The position numbers and the translations under genes were made by a program. This document shows, in pieces, positions 7,477 through 16,213 of a stretch of DNA of 64,000 bases (within the stretch, counting starts at the first letter, position 1; every line of letters begins with the position of its first letter). The DNA is from PALSA-1006 sp964571195 (GTDB lineage Bacteria > Pseudomonadota > Gammaproteobacteria > Burkholderiales > Gallionellaceae). The notes under the pieces are model-generated. The model made no database searches. It was not told where the DNA came from and was given only the letters and a program-made list of their open reading frames with translations. The stretch is taken from NCBI GenBank assembly GCA_964571195.1, contig CAZNAD010000003.1:1-64000 (forward strand), written 5' to 3'.

Positions 7477-8785
7477 TCTCGAGGAGCGTGTCGACGACAC
7501 GCTCCGTCTGTTAGTTCCCCCGGATCGTTCTATCCTGCTGGGCCTGAGCGGCGGCATGGACTCGGTGGTGCTGTTGCACCTGCTGCACGGCCTTGCACCG
7601 CGTTACGGCTGGCAGCTTTCCGCTTTGCACGTGCATCACGGCATCAGTCCGAATGCCGGTGTCTGGGCCGATTTCTGCACGACGCTCTGCGCCCGCTACA
7701 ACATCCCACTGCACATCGAACACGTCGATATCGGCGAGCTAAGCGAGGAACTCGGCATCGAGGCCGCCGCGCGTGTATTGCGTCATGCTGCATTGTTGAA
7801 GCGGGAGTGTGACTTCGTCGCGCTGGCGCATCACGCTGATGATCAGGCCGAGACACTGTTGCTGCAACTGCTGCGCGGGACGGGGATCAGGGGAGCTGCA
7901 GCGATGGCGTTAATCAAGCCCGCCGATACACACAGGCATGCGACGCTGCGTCCGCTGCTGGATGTTCCGCGTGAGTCATTGCTGGAATATGCCCGGCGGC
8001 ATTCGCTGCAATGGGTGGAAGACGAAAGCAATAGCGATGAGCGTTATGCACGCAACTTCCTGCGTCACCAGGTCTTCCCGCAACTGGAAAAGAGATTCCC
8101 CGCCTACCGCGATACCCTGTCGCGCGGTGTACGCCACTTCGCCGAGGCGAACGGGCTGTTGGACGAACTGGCGCGGCAGGATGCGGGAGACTGGACGTAT
8201 GCTTCGCCGCTGGCGGTTGATGCGCTGCACCGGCTTTCAGCGGCGCGCGGCAAGAATCTGTTGCGCTATTTTTTGCACAGCTGCGGTGTGTCCATGCCAC
8301 ACGAAGGGCAACTTGCCGATCTGTTGCGCCAATTGCTGGAGGCCCGCGCCAATGCCGCCATCGAAGTCACCTTGGGCGATTGGCAGGTGCATCGTTATCA
8401 GGGGAAAGTGTTTGTTGCGCCGCGTCTGGCACCGTTCGATCCCGCACTGGTATTGCCATGGCAAGGAGAGGCCGAGTTGTACTGGCCCGCGACAGCGAGC
8501 CAGCTGAGCTTTCAGCGCAGCACAGGCCAGGGCATCAGCCAGGCCAGATTGCAGCATGCTCCAGTCACTTTGCGGCTGCGCAACGGCGCTGAGTCCCTGC
8601 GCCCGCACCCGAAAGCGGCCACGCGCAGTCTGAAGAACCTGTTGCAGGAGCATCATGTTCCGCCCTGGCAGCGCGAACGTATGCCGTTGCTGTATTGCGG
8701 TGACGAGCTGGTCTGCATTGTCGGCGTGGCGGTCGCCGCAGATTTTCAGGCGAATGCGAGCGAGCCGGGGATCGTCGTCACATAG
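7448..8785 (+). CDS. tilS: tRNA(Ile)-lysidine synthetase
   Basis: 445 residues. The PP-loop SGGMDS is at residues 34-39, followed by HVHHGISPNAG and the ALAHHADDQAETLLLQLLRGTG segment typical of TilS; the C-terminal domain carries a basic KNLLQEHHVPPWQRERMPLLY segment used for tRNA recognition. The enzyme adds lysine to C34 of the CAU-anticodon tRNA-Ile using ATP, changing its decoding from AUG to AUA. It is essential in most bacteria. The ATG at 7448 lies inside accA, and the next in-frame start would remove part of the N-terminal domain. Confidence 0.96.
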   Translation: MANTRKSNSDLEERVDDTLRLLVPPDRSILLGLSGGMDSVVLLHLLHGLAPRYGWQLSALHVHHGISPNAGVWADFCTTLCARYNIPLHIEHVDIGELSEELGIEAAARVLRHAALLKRECDFVALAHHADDQAETLLLQLLRGTGIRGAAAMALIKPADTHRHATLRPLLDVPRESLLEYARRHSLQWVEDESNSDERYARNFLRHQVFPQLEKRFPAYRDTLSRGVRHFAEANGLLDELARQDAGDWTYASPLAVDALHRLSAARGKNLLRYFLHSCGVSMPHEGQLADLLRQLLEARANAAIEVTLGDWQVHRYQGKVFVAPRLAPFDPALVLPWQGEAELYWPATASQLSFQRSTGQGISQARLQHAPVTLRLRNGAESLRPHPKAATRSLKNLLQEHHVPPWQRERMPLLYCGDELVCIVGVAVAADFQANASEPGIVVT

Positions 8786-8816
8786 CCCGCCGGGCTGCGA
8801 CAGCGCAGCCAAACCC

Positions 8817-8825
8817 TGCTAGAAT
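8817..8825 (+). promoter_or_regulatory. Extended -10 promoter of ndk
   Basis: TGC-TAGAAT is an extended -10 element, followed immediately by the GC-rich stretch CGCGCC. It is 45 bases before the ndk start. No good -35 is visible, which is normal for extended -10 promoters. Confidence 0.45.
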
Positions 8826-8870
8826 CGCGCCCTCAGAATTTTCTGATTTACTAATCACTTGGAGAGAAAC

Positions 8871-9296
8871 ATGGCTGTCGAACGTACCCTTTCAATCATC
8901 AAACCCGATGCTGTGGCGAAGAATGTCATCGGTCAGATCTACACCCGTTTCGAGAACGCCGGGCTGAAGATCGTTGCCGCACGGATGGTGCAATTGTCGC
9001 GTGCCGAAGCGGAAGGTTTCTACGCAGTACACAAAGCCCGTCCTTTCTTTAACGATCTGGTCAGTTTCATGATCTCCGGCCCTGTCATCATCCAAGTACT
9101 GGAAGGCGAAGGCGCGATCCTGAAGCACCGTGACCTGATGGGCGCGACCGACCCGAAGAAGGCCGAGAAGGGCACCATCCGTGCCGATTTCGCCGACAGT
9201 ATCGACGCCAATGCGGTACACGGTTCCGATGCGCCTGAGACTGCTGCGGTCGAGATCGCTTATTTCTTCCCGGCACTGAACATCTACTCGCGTTAA
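8871..9296 (+). CDS. ndk: Nucleoside diphosphate kinase
   Basis: 141 residues from ATG 8871, with the ribosome site TTGGAGAG just upstream; an in-frame ATG at 8859 would add four residues and is less likely. The family signature NAVHGSDAPETA holds the catalytic His117 that is phosphorylated during phosphate transfer between nucleoside tri- and diphosphates. Length and sequence are typical of proteobacterial Ndk. It lies 10 bases before rlmN and probably heads that transcript, which continues into pilF and rodZ. Cytoplasmic. Confidence 0.97.
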   Translation: MAVERTLSIIKPDAVAKNVIGQIYTRFENAGLKIVAARMVQLSRAEAEGFYAVHKARPFFNDLVSFMISGPVIIQVLEGEGAILKHRDLMGATDPKKAEKGTIRADFADSIDANAVHGSDAPETAAVEIAYFFPALNIYSR

Positions 9297-9306
9297 TGCG
9301 CTGCTG

Positions 9307-10389
9307 ATGAAGCAAAACCTCCTCGATTTTGATGCGCAGCAACTAACTGCCTGGTTCGCGGAACAAGGCGAAAAGCCTTTCCGCGCCAAGCAGGTGTTGC
9401 GCTGGATATACAAAGGCGGGGAGTCCGATTTTGATGCGATGAGCGATCTGGCGATCTCTCTACGCGACAAACTGAAACAGATCGCCTGTGTCCGTACTCC
9501 GACGGTGATGCGCGAAGAAACCGCTTCCGACGGCACTTGCAAATGGTTGCTGGACGTGGGCACAGGCAATGCGGTCGAGACCGTGTATATCCCTGAAGAG
9601 GGGCGCGGGACGTTATGTGTCTCGACCCAGGCCGGATGCGCCTTGGATTGCGCCTTCTGTTCTACCGGCAAACAAGGATTCAACCGCAATCTTTCCACCG
9701 CCGAGATCATCGGCCAGGTGTGGTGGGCGAACCACGAGTTGGGCAAGAACGCGGACGGCAACTGGCCTGTCACCAACGTGGTGCTGATGGGCATGGGCGA
9801 ACCGCTCCTGAATTTTGATAACACCGTGAGCGCCTTGCGCCTGATGCTGGACGACAACGCTTACGGCCTGTCGCGCCGCCGCGTCACGGTGTCCACTTCC
9901 GGTGTGGTGCCCGCGATGGACAGACTGCGCGACGAGTGCCCGGTGGCGCTGGCGATCTCGCTGCACGCGCCGAACGATGCCTTGCGCAACGTGCTGGTGC
10001 CGATCAACCAGAAGTATCCGCTGAAAGAATTGATGGCGGCATGCCAACGCTATCTGGAAAAAGCGCCGCGCGATTTTGTCACCTTTGAATACGTGATGCT
10101 GGCGGGCGTGAACGACAGCGTGCAAGATGCACGCGAATTGATCGCGCTGGTGCGCGAGGTGCCGTGCAAATTCAATCTGATCCCTTTTAATCCGTTCCCG
10201 CAAGCGCCATACCGCCGTTCAGACATGCAAACGGTACAGCGTTTCCGCGACGTGTTGATGCAGGCCGATATCGTCACCACCATACGCAAAGTGCGCGGCG
10301 ACGACATTGCTGCGGCCTGCGGACAACTGGCCGGGCAGGTCCAGGACAAGACCAAGAGGACATACCGGAACATGGAGGTAGTGCAGTGA
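9307..10389 (+). CDS. rlmN: Dual-specificity 23S rRNA/tRNA adenine-C2 methyltransferase
   Basis: 360 residues. The radical-SAM cluster motif is CALDCAFC with Cys111, Cys115 and Cys118, and a Gly-Met-Gly-Glu-Pro motif (MGMGEPLLNFD) follows. RlmN methylates C2 of A2503 in 23S rRNA and A37 of some tRNAs by a methyl-Cys intermediate; the late Cys in AACGQLAGQ near the C-terminus is the usual mCys position. It overlaps pilF by 4 bases. The ndk-rlmN-pilF-rodZ-ispG order is standard in the beta- and gammaproteobacteria. Confidence 0.97.
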   Translation: MKQNLLDFDAQQLTAWFAEQGEKPFRAKQVLRWIYKGGESDFDAMSDLAISLRDKLKQIACVRTPTVMREETASDGTCKWLLDVGTGNAVETVYIPEEGRGTLCVSTQAGCALDCAFCSTGKQGFNRNLSTAEIIGQVWWANHELGKNADGNWPVTNVVLMGMGEPLLNFDNTVSALRLMLDDNAYGLSRRRVTVSTSGVVPAMDRLRDECPVALAISLHAPNDALRNVLVPINQKYPLKELMAACQRYLEKAPRDFVTFEYVMLAGVNDSVQDARELIALVREVPCKFNLIPFNPFPQAPYRRSDMQTVQRFRDVLMQADIVTTIRKVRGDDIAAACGQLAGQVQDKTKRTYRNMEVVQ

Positions 10390-11150
10390 GATCGTTGTGG
10401 CTGGCATTGTTTGTTTTATTGTTGTCGGGATGTGCTTCGGACGGAGGAGGCTCCGCCGGTACACCGGTCGAGGGCGGTTCGCGCACCCAGGCGATCGCCA
10501 AGATTCACACCGAGCTGGCGGCTGCCTATTTCGAGCGCAAACAGTACGGTGTTGCCTTGCAGGAGATCGATATCGCATTGAAGGCAGAATCGGGCTATGC
10601 CCCGGCATTTAACGTGCGCGGTCTGATCCGTACCGAATTGCGCGAAGACGAGAGGGCGGACGAGGATTTTCGCCGCAGTCTGCAACTGGATAAGAGGGAC
10701 TCCAGCACGCATAACAACTATGGCTGGTTCCTGTGCCAGCGCGGACGCGAAAAAGAAGCAATACCGCAGTTCCTCGAAGCGGTGAAAAATCCGCTCTATG
10801 CCACACCGGAGATCGCCTACGTCAATGCGGGTAGCTGTGCCAAAAAGATCGGACGGCTGAAAGAGGCGGAAGATTTTTTCCAGCGCGCGCTGGCACGCCA
10901 GCCGAATTATGCCGAGGCTTTGTATGGTATGGCCGATCTGTCCTTTACCCAGCAGGACTTTGCGGGGGCGAAGTCGTATTTCCTGCGCTTTATCAAAAAC
11001 ACTCCCGAACCCTCCGCCGAGCGTCTGTGGCTGGCGGTACGCATCGAGCGCAAGATGGGCGACCGGAATTCCGAACAGAGTTACGCGCTGCAATTGCGCA
11101 AACGTTTCCCTGATGCACGCGAGACCCAGTTATTACTGAAAGGTGAATGA
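10386..11150 (+). CDS. pilF: Type IV pilus biogenesis/stability lipoprotein PilW (PilF)
   Basis: 254 residues from a GTG start overlapping the rlmN stop. A lipoprotein signal peptide (LALFVLLLSGC, modified Cys16) leads into tandem TPR units from ~35 to 240 (AAYFERKQYGVALQEIDIAL, AEDFFQRALARQPNYAEALYGM). The protein is the outer-membrane pilotin needed for PilQ secretin assembly in type IV pili. No other pilus genes are nearby, which is normal for this locus. The 4-base overlap with rodZ indicates coupled translation. Confidence 0.9.
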   Translation: MRSLWLALFVLLLSGCASDGGGSAGTPVEGGSRTQAIAKIHTELAAAYFERKQYGVALQEIDIALKAESGYAPAFNVRGLIRTELREDERADEDFRRSLQLDKRDSSTHNNYGWFLCQRGREKEAIPQFLEAVKNPLYATPEIAYVNAGSCAKKIGRLKEAEDFFQRALARQPNYAEALYGMADLSFTQQDFAGAKSYFLRFIKNTPEPSAERLWLAVRIERKMGDRNSEQSYALQLRKRFPDARETQLLLKGE

Positions 11151-12037
11151 TGGATACGAACTCGGATTCAGTCGATAAGCCAGTGGAGAATGTCCCGGAC
11201 ACCTTGCCGCCGTTGAGCGTCGGCAAGACCTTGCGCGAGGCGCGGCTCAGCCAGGGGATGAGTATCGCCGACGTGGCCAGCAGCATCAAATTTGCCCCGC
11301 GCCAAGTGGAGGCACTTGAGGCCGATGATTTCAGCCATCTGCCGGAGCTGGCGTTCGTGCGCGGCTTCGTGCGCAGTTATGCCCGCCTGTTGCATCTTGA
11401 TGAGACTAGCCTGCTCAACGAACTGCCCGCCGCGCATCAGAAATTGGCATCGTTCCGGGAAGACTTGGCCGATGTTCCTATGTCGGCAGCACAATCGACA
11501 CGTCGTATCAATGTGGCCTGGCTTTCGGGCGCATTGGGACTGGCTCTGATCCTGGGGATCGGAGTCTGGTTGTCGCAAAAAGATGCCGCACCGCAAAAAG
11601 CCGTGACGAGCCCGATCACTATCGTTCCAATCGAGCCGGTTTCGTCTGTCGCTGCTGTCAGCGCGGTTGCCCCTGCGCCGGTTGTTGTCGCTGCCTCGTC
11701 GGTTCCAGCGGTCAAGCCCGCCGCTTCATCTGTTGTTGCGGCCAAACCGGTACTGGCGCTGCCCGCGTCCGCAGTTGCGCCGGCCACCAAACTGACCCAT
11801 GGACGTATCCGTCTGGTGTTCGATACCGAATCATGGGTCGATATCAAAGACAAATACGGCAAGACCATTTTCAAGCAGGTTAATTCGCCTAACACCGAGC
11901 AATGGGTGGACGGACGCGCACCGTTCTCGCTGGTGATCGGTAACGCCAGTGGTGTGCGCCTGTACTACGATGGCGAGGAAGTCGATCTGGACGAGTTCAT
12001 CAATGTCGAGGTCGCCCGCCTGATCCTGGAAGAATAA
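11147..12037 (+). CDS. rodZ: RodZ-like cytoskeletal membrane protein (HTH_25 + DUF4115)
   Basis: 296 residues in the classical RodZ order: a cytoplasmic helix-turn-helix of the Cro type at ~25-85 (VGKTLREARLSQGMSIADVA), one transmembrane helix at about 123-143 (LSGALGLALILGIGVWLS), an Ala/Val/Pro-rich periplasmic linker, and a C-terminal beta domain (HGRIRLVFDTESWVDI onward). RodZ anchors MreB and supports rod shape. It sits between pilF and ispG with a 4-base overlap and a 2-base gap, so all are one operon. The linker is low-complexity and may vary in length between strains. Confidence 0.88.
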   Translation: MMDTNSDSVDKPVENVPDTLPPLSVGKTLREARLSQGMSIADVASSIKFAPRQVEALEADDFSHLPELAFVRGFVRSYARLLHLDETSLLNELPAAHQKLASFREDLADVPMSAAQSTRRINVAWLSGALGLALILGIGVWLSQKDAAPQKAVTSPITIVPIEPVSSVAAVSAVAPAPVVVAASSVPAVKPAASSVVAAKPVLALPASAVAPATKLTHGRIRLVFDTESWVDIKDKYGKTIFKQVNSPNTEQWVDGRAPFSLVIGNASGVRLYYDGEEVDLDEFINVEVARLILEE

Positions 12038-12039
12038 CC

Positions 12040-13311
12040 ATGAGTCATCCTTCTATTTCCCGCCGCGACACGCAGCGGGTTCAGGTCGCCGATATTTCCA
12101 TCGGTGCAGGTGCGCCCATCGTGGTGCAGTCGATGACCAACACCGATACCGCTGATGCGGAGGGTACGACCCGCCAGATCTACGAATTGGCGCAGGCCGG
12201 TTCTGAATTGGTGCGTATCACCGTCAACACCTCCGATGCTGCGATGCAGGTGCCGCGTATCCGCAAGATGCTGGACGATATGGGTTGCGACGTGCCGCTG
12301 ATCGGCGATTTCCACTACAACGGCCATCGTTTGCTCACCGAATTCCCCGAATGTGCGCAGGCGCTGGCGAAATACCGCATCAATCCCGGCAACGTCGGCA
12401 AGAACCGCAAAGGCGAGGACCAGTTCGCGATGATGATCGCGGTGGCCAAACAATACGACAAGCCGGTGCGTATCGGCGTGAACTGGGGCAGTCTGGATCA
12501 GGAGCTGGTGGTGCGCCTGATGGACGAGAACGCCAAGCTGGCGCAGCCGAAAGAAGTGGCTGAAATCACCCGCGAGGCACTCATCGTCTCCGCGCTGGAC
12601 TCGGCCAAGCGGGCGGAAGAGCTGGGGTTGGCGCATGACCGTATCGTGCTGTCGTGCAAAGTGAGTGAAGTGCAGGATCTCATCGCCGTGTATCAGTCTC
12701 TTGCACAACGTTGTGACTATCCTTTGCATCTGGGGCTAACCGAAGCGGGCATGGGTTCCAAAGGCATCGTCTCCTCCACGGCAGCGTTGGCCGTCCTGTT
12801 GCAACAAGGGATAGGCGATACCATCCGCGTTTCCCTGACACCCGCCCCCGGCGGAGCGCGCACCGAAGAAGTGCTGGTGGCGCAGGAGATATTGCAGAGC
12901 ATGGGGTTGCGAGCTTTTGCGCCTATGGTCACCGCCTGTCCCGGTTGTGGTCGCACCACCAGCACCGTGTTTCAGGAGCTGGCACAGAGTATCCAGGCTC
13001 ATCTGCGCGCGCAGATGCCGCTATGGCGCGAACAATACAGCGGCGTGGAGAACATGAGCGTCGCGGTGATGGGCTGCATCGTCAACGGCCCCGGCGAGAG
13101 TAAACTCGCCAACATCGGCATCAGTCTGCCGGGCACGGGAGAGAACCCGGCTGCGCCGGTGTATGTGGACGGCGAAAAGACCGTCACGCTGCGCGGCGAT
13201 AACATCGCGGCGGAGTTCACGCAGATCGTGGACGATTATGTCGCACGGAGCTATGCCCAACGCGCGCCCGGCGACAAGCCAGCCAAGCGTATCGAAATCA
13301 AAGCAATTTAA
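12040..13311 (+). CDS. ispG: 4-hydroxy-3-methylbut-2-en-1-yl diphosphate synthase
   Basis: 423 residues. The [4Fe-4S] ligands are visible as Cys300 and Cys303 in ACPGCGRT and Cys346 in MGCIVNGPGES. IspG (GcpE) reduces 2-C-methylerythritol cyclodiphosphate to HMBPP in the non-mevalonate isoprenoid pathway. The C-terminal acidic/basic tail is normal for proteobacterial enzymes. It starts 2 bases after rodZ. In related genomes hisS follows directly; here a barrel protein gene is interposed. Confidence 0.97.
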   Translation: MSHPSISRRDTQRVQVADISIGAGAPIVVQSMTNTDTADAEGTTRQIYELAQAGSELVRITVNTSDAAMQVPRIRKMLDDMGCDVPLIGDFHYNGHRLLTEFPECAQALAKYRINPGNVGKNRKGEDQFAMMIAVAKQYDKPVRIGVNWGSLDQELVVRLMDENAKLAQPKEVAEITREALIVSALDSAKRAEELGLAHDRIVLSCKVSEVQDLIAVYQSLAQRCDYPLHLGLTEAGMGSKGIVSSTAALAVLLQQGIGDTIRVSLTPAPGGARTEEVLVAQEILQSMGLRAFAPMVTACPGCGRTTSTVFQELAQSIQAHLRAQMPLWREQYSGVENMSVAVMGCIVNGPGESKLANIGISLPGTGENPAAPVYVDGEKTVTLRGDNIAAEFTQIVDDYVARSYAQRAPGDKPAKRIEIKAI

Positions 13312-13437
13312 TCGGTTGCAGGAGTGGCTCCCGCTCGCGAAGGAGAGCCAATGCAAGCAGGACTTACGCAACGTGCGGGGAATAAACCAGAGTAATTCGC
13401 GATTCCTGCACTCCTTCTCATTCATAGGCCGCCAAAC

Positions 13438-14154
13438 ATGAACAGTACAAGATTGCATACCCGACAAGGGGCTTCCAGATGGATTCAAGCGACTTTGATG
13501 GCGTGCTTGTTGTGTTCAATTGAGACCGCTCTGGCACAAGATTCAGCAGTTTCATTGCACGTGAGTTCAGAAGGCGGCGGTGTCGAATACACCACTTCGT
13601 ATTCAGACAACTTGCAGGCACGTTTGGGTTATCACCAGTACACCCGCTCAGGAACCGATCTCAGCGACCTGCTAGTCAGAGTATCTACCTTTGGTGTGCT
13701 TACAACTTATCACCACGAGGTCAGCCAACAAGTTGTTTCAGCCATCGCCGATTACTATTACACCGACGCGCATGAATCCCGCTTAAGCATCGGATTGATG
13801 TACAACAGCAGTAACGACAACATTGTCGCCAGCGAATCAAGCTTGGGGGGCTACACGATCAATAACGTTTATTACCCATCTAGCCAAGTCAGCAAACTCA
13901 AAGGCACAATCAAATACAACAGCGTGGCCCCCTATATCGGACTAGGTTGGGGCAACCCCCTATCTGGCGGGAAAAAATGGGGATTCATGCTCGACATCGG
14001 GGTGATGTATCAGGGCAAGCCTGAGGTCAACTTACAGGCAACCGGTGCCGCGCCAACATTGAACGCCGATATTATTGCCGAACAGAATTCAATTAAAAAC
14101 CAAAGCCTGGAGTGGGCTCCACTTGCTGCGATTGGCGTATCTTACCGTTGGTGA
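13438..14154 (+). CDS. CarO-like outer-membrane beta-barrel protein
   Basis: 238 residues with a Sec signal peptide (helix LMACLLCSIETALAQ, cut after ALAQ near residue 34). The mature chain alternates polar and hydrophobic strands and ends in aromatic YRW, as outer-membrane barrels do. Segments such as APYIGLGWGNPLSGG and WGFMLDIGVMYQGKPEVNL match what I know of the CarO/ornithine-uptake porin family. Codon use is somewhat AT-richer than in its neighbours. It splits the normally contiguous ispG-hisS block and so may be a lineage-specific insertion. Substrate unknown. Confidence is good for an outer-membrane barrel, moderate for CarO type. Confidence 0.65.
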   Translation: MNSTRLHTRQGASRWIQATLMACLLCSIETALAQDSAVSLHVSSEGGGVEYTTSYSDNLQARLGYHQYTRSGTDLSDLLVRVSTFGVLTTYHHEVSQQVVSAIADYYYTDAHESRLSIGLMYNSSNDNIVASESSLGGYTINNVYYPSSQVSKLKGTIKYNSVAPYIGLGWGNPLSGGKKWGFMLDIGVMYQGKPEVNLQATGAAPTLNADIIAEQNSIKNQSLEWAPLAAIGVSYRW

Positions 14155-14215
14155 GTCGCATGAGGGGCTAGATGGCTGGCTGTGGTGAGCTCAGTTTATG
14201 AAAGACGGCCTTTTC

Positions 14216-14224
14216 TGTTAATAT
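14216..14224 (+). promoter_or_regulatory. Extended -10 promoter of hisS
   Basis: TGT-TAATAT is followed at once by CGCGCC, the same arrangement as before ndk. A GGCGGC/GCCGCC hairpin lies in the 5' leader between it and the ATG at 14293. No terminator for the barrel gene was recognised in the same gap. Confidence 0.45.
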
Positions 14225-14292
14225 CGCGCCCCTGTTAAACCTCCGGGCACGGCGGCGCTGGATGCCGCCACGACCGCTCACTTTCAGTATTC

Positions 14293-15564
14293 ATGAGTAA
14301 TCCGACATTACAAGCCGTAAAGGGCATGAACGACATCCTGCCGGAAGAGGCACAGTTGTGGCTGTGGTTCGAAGACACGGTGCGTGATTGGCTGGAAGCC
14401 TACGGTTACCGCAATATTCGCATGCCGCTGGTGGAGCCGACTGCGCTGTTCAAACGCGCCATCGGCGAGGTCACCGACATCGTCGAGAAAGAGATGTACA
14501 GCTTCGAAGACAGTCTCAACGGTGATCAGCTCACGCTGCGCCCGGAAGGCACGGCTTCCTGCGTGCGCGCCGTGTTGCAGCATAATCTGCTGTATAACGC
14601 GCCGCAGCGGCTATGGTACGCAGGGCAGATGTTCCGTCACGAGCGTCCACAGAAGGGGCGTTACCGGCAATTCCATCAGATCGGTGTCGAGTCGCTGGGC
14701 TTTGCCGGGCCGGACATTGATGCCGAGCAGATTTTGATGTGTGCGCGCCTGTGGAAGAAGCTGGGCATCCGCGACGTGGAGTTACAGATCAACACGTTGG
14801 GCGACAGTGCCTCGCGCCAGCGCCACCGCGACAAACTCATCACTTATTTTGAGCAGCACAAAGAGGTGCTGGATGCCGAAGCGACGCGCCGCCTGTACAG
14901 CAATCCCTTGCGTATCCTCGACACCAAGAATCCCGCGATGCAGGAGCTGGTCAGCGCCGCACCGAAGCTGATGGACGAGCTGGATGAAGAAGCCATCCAG
15001 CATTTTGCAGCGGTGCAGGAGATTTTGCGGCAACACGGCGTGCCCTTCGTGATTAACCCGCGCTTGGTGCGCGGTCTGGATTACTACAACCGCACCGTGT
15101 TTGAATGGGTGACGACGCGCCTTGGCGCGCAGGGTACGATCTGTGCCGGGGGACGTTACGACGGACTGATTGAGCAGATCGGCGGCAAGCTCGCTCCGGC
15201 CTGCGGTTTTGCCATGGGTATCGAGCGTCTGCTGGCTTTGTTGCAGGAAGACGGTATGAAAAATCCGCAGGCTCCGCTGGATGTGTATCTGGTGCATCAG
15301 GGCGAGCAGGCACAAGGGCTGGCTTGGCGCGTGGCGGAAAGTCTGCGTGATGCCGGTCTGAAAGTGTTGTTGCATTGCGGTGGCGGCAGCTTCAAGTCGC
15401 AGATGAAGAAGGCCGACGGCAGCGGTGCGGCTCTGGCGGTCATCATCGGCGACGACGAGGCGGCGGCGGATGCCGTGACGCTCAAACCCCTGCGCGGCGG
15501 GGGGGAGCAGGAGCGCGTCGGCACACCGGTATTGGCACAGAGAATTCGTGAATTGACCAAGTGA
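14293..15564 (+). CDS. hisS: Histidine--tRNA ligase
   Basis: 423 residues, a class II synthetase. Motif 2 is seen in FRHERPQKGRYRQFHQIGVE, and the histidine-specific signatures LVRGLDYYNRTVFEW and CAGGRYDGLIEQIGG are both present; an anticodon-binding domain occupies the last ~90 residues. It charges tRNA-His. The gene has its own likely promoter and a 5-138 base leader with a GC hairpin. A run of seven G lies near the 3' end but the frame is intact. It is the first gene of hisS-yfgM-bamB-der. Confidence 0.97.
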   Translation: MSNPTLQAVKGMNDILPEEAQLWLWFEDTVRDWLEAYGYRNIRMPLVEPTALFKRAIGEVTDIVEKEMYSFEDSLNGDQLTLRPEGTASCVRAVLQHNLLYNAPQRLWYAGQMFRHERPQKGRYRQFHQIGVESLGFAGPDIDAEQILMCARLWKKLGIRDVELQINTLGDSASRQRHRDKLITYFEQHKEVLDAEATRRLYSNPLRILDTKNPAMQELVSAAPKLMDELDEEAIQHFAAVQEILRQHGVPFVINPRLVRGLDYYNRTVFEWVTTRLGAQGTICAGGRYDGLIEQIGGKLAPACGFAMGIERLLALLQEDGMKNPQAPLDVYLVHQGEQAQGLAWRVAESLRDAGLKVLLHCGGGSFKSQMKKADGSGAALAVIIGDDEAAADAVTLKPLRGGGEQERVGTPVLAQRIRELTK

Positions 15565-15574
15565 GGGAATGAAA

Positions 15575-16213
15575 ATGGCAGAGCTGGATTTGCATGAACA
15601 GGAACAAGTCGACGCGCTGAAGTCGTGGTGGAAAGAGAACGGCAAATGGGTGGTCGCGGCAGTGGTCATCGGTCTGCTCGGTTTCGCCGGTATGCAGTTC
15701 TGGAAACAACATCAGGCCAAACAGGCGGGCGAGGCAGCAAAGCTCTATGCCGAGGTGGAAAAACAGACCTTGAGCAATGATCCCAAGCGCGTGAATGACG
15801 CAGTTGCAGCGCTGGTCAGCGAATTCGGCAGCAGTGCTTATGCGCCGCGTGCGCAGTTGTTGGCAGTGCAGGTGAACGTTCAGGCGCGGGATATGGCGCG
15901 CGCCAAGACACAGTTGCAATGGGTGGTCGAACACGCCCATGAGACCGGGTTGCAGGATACGGCACGCCTGAAACTGGCCAGTATTCTGCTGGACGAAAAG
16001 AAATACGACGAAGCGCTCAAACAGCTCGATGCGGCTCATCCCGAAGCATTCACCGGTCTATATGCCGACTTGAAAGGTGATGTGTTGAGCGCGCAGGGCA
16101 AGATCGAAGAAGCCAGAGCCGCCTACAAACAGGCTTTGGAGAAAATCGAGGCGCAAAGCATGTACCGCAATCTGGTGCAATTGAAGCTGGATGGCCTCGG
16201 AGACGGCAAATGA
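15575..16213 (+). CDS. yfgM: YfgM family membrane-anchored TPR protein
   Basis: 212 residues from ATG 15575; an ATG six bases earlier is possible, but GAGGGA is spaced properly only for 15575, and homologues begin MA. An N-terminal EQEQVDALKSWWKENG precedes one transmembrane helix (KWVVAAVVIGLLGFAGMQFW) and a periplasmic TPR_21 region. YfgM works next to the Sec translocon and periplasmic chaperones such as PpiD. It overlaps bamB by 4 bases. Confidence 0.88.
   Translation: MAELDLHEQEQVDALKSWWKENGKWVVAAVVIGLLGFAGMQFWKQHQAKQAGEAAKLYAEVEKQTLSNDPKRVNDAVAALVSEFGSSAYAPRAQLLAVQVNVQARDMARAKTQLQWVVEHAHETGLQDTARLKLASILLDEKKYDEALKQLDAAHPEAFTGLYADLKGDVLSAQGKIEEARAAYKQALEKIEAQSMYRNLVQLKLDGLGDGK

Noticed and set aside
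6493..7557. Long minus-strand frame opposite accA
   Set aside because: Shadow of accA; no coherent motif and no ribosome site.
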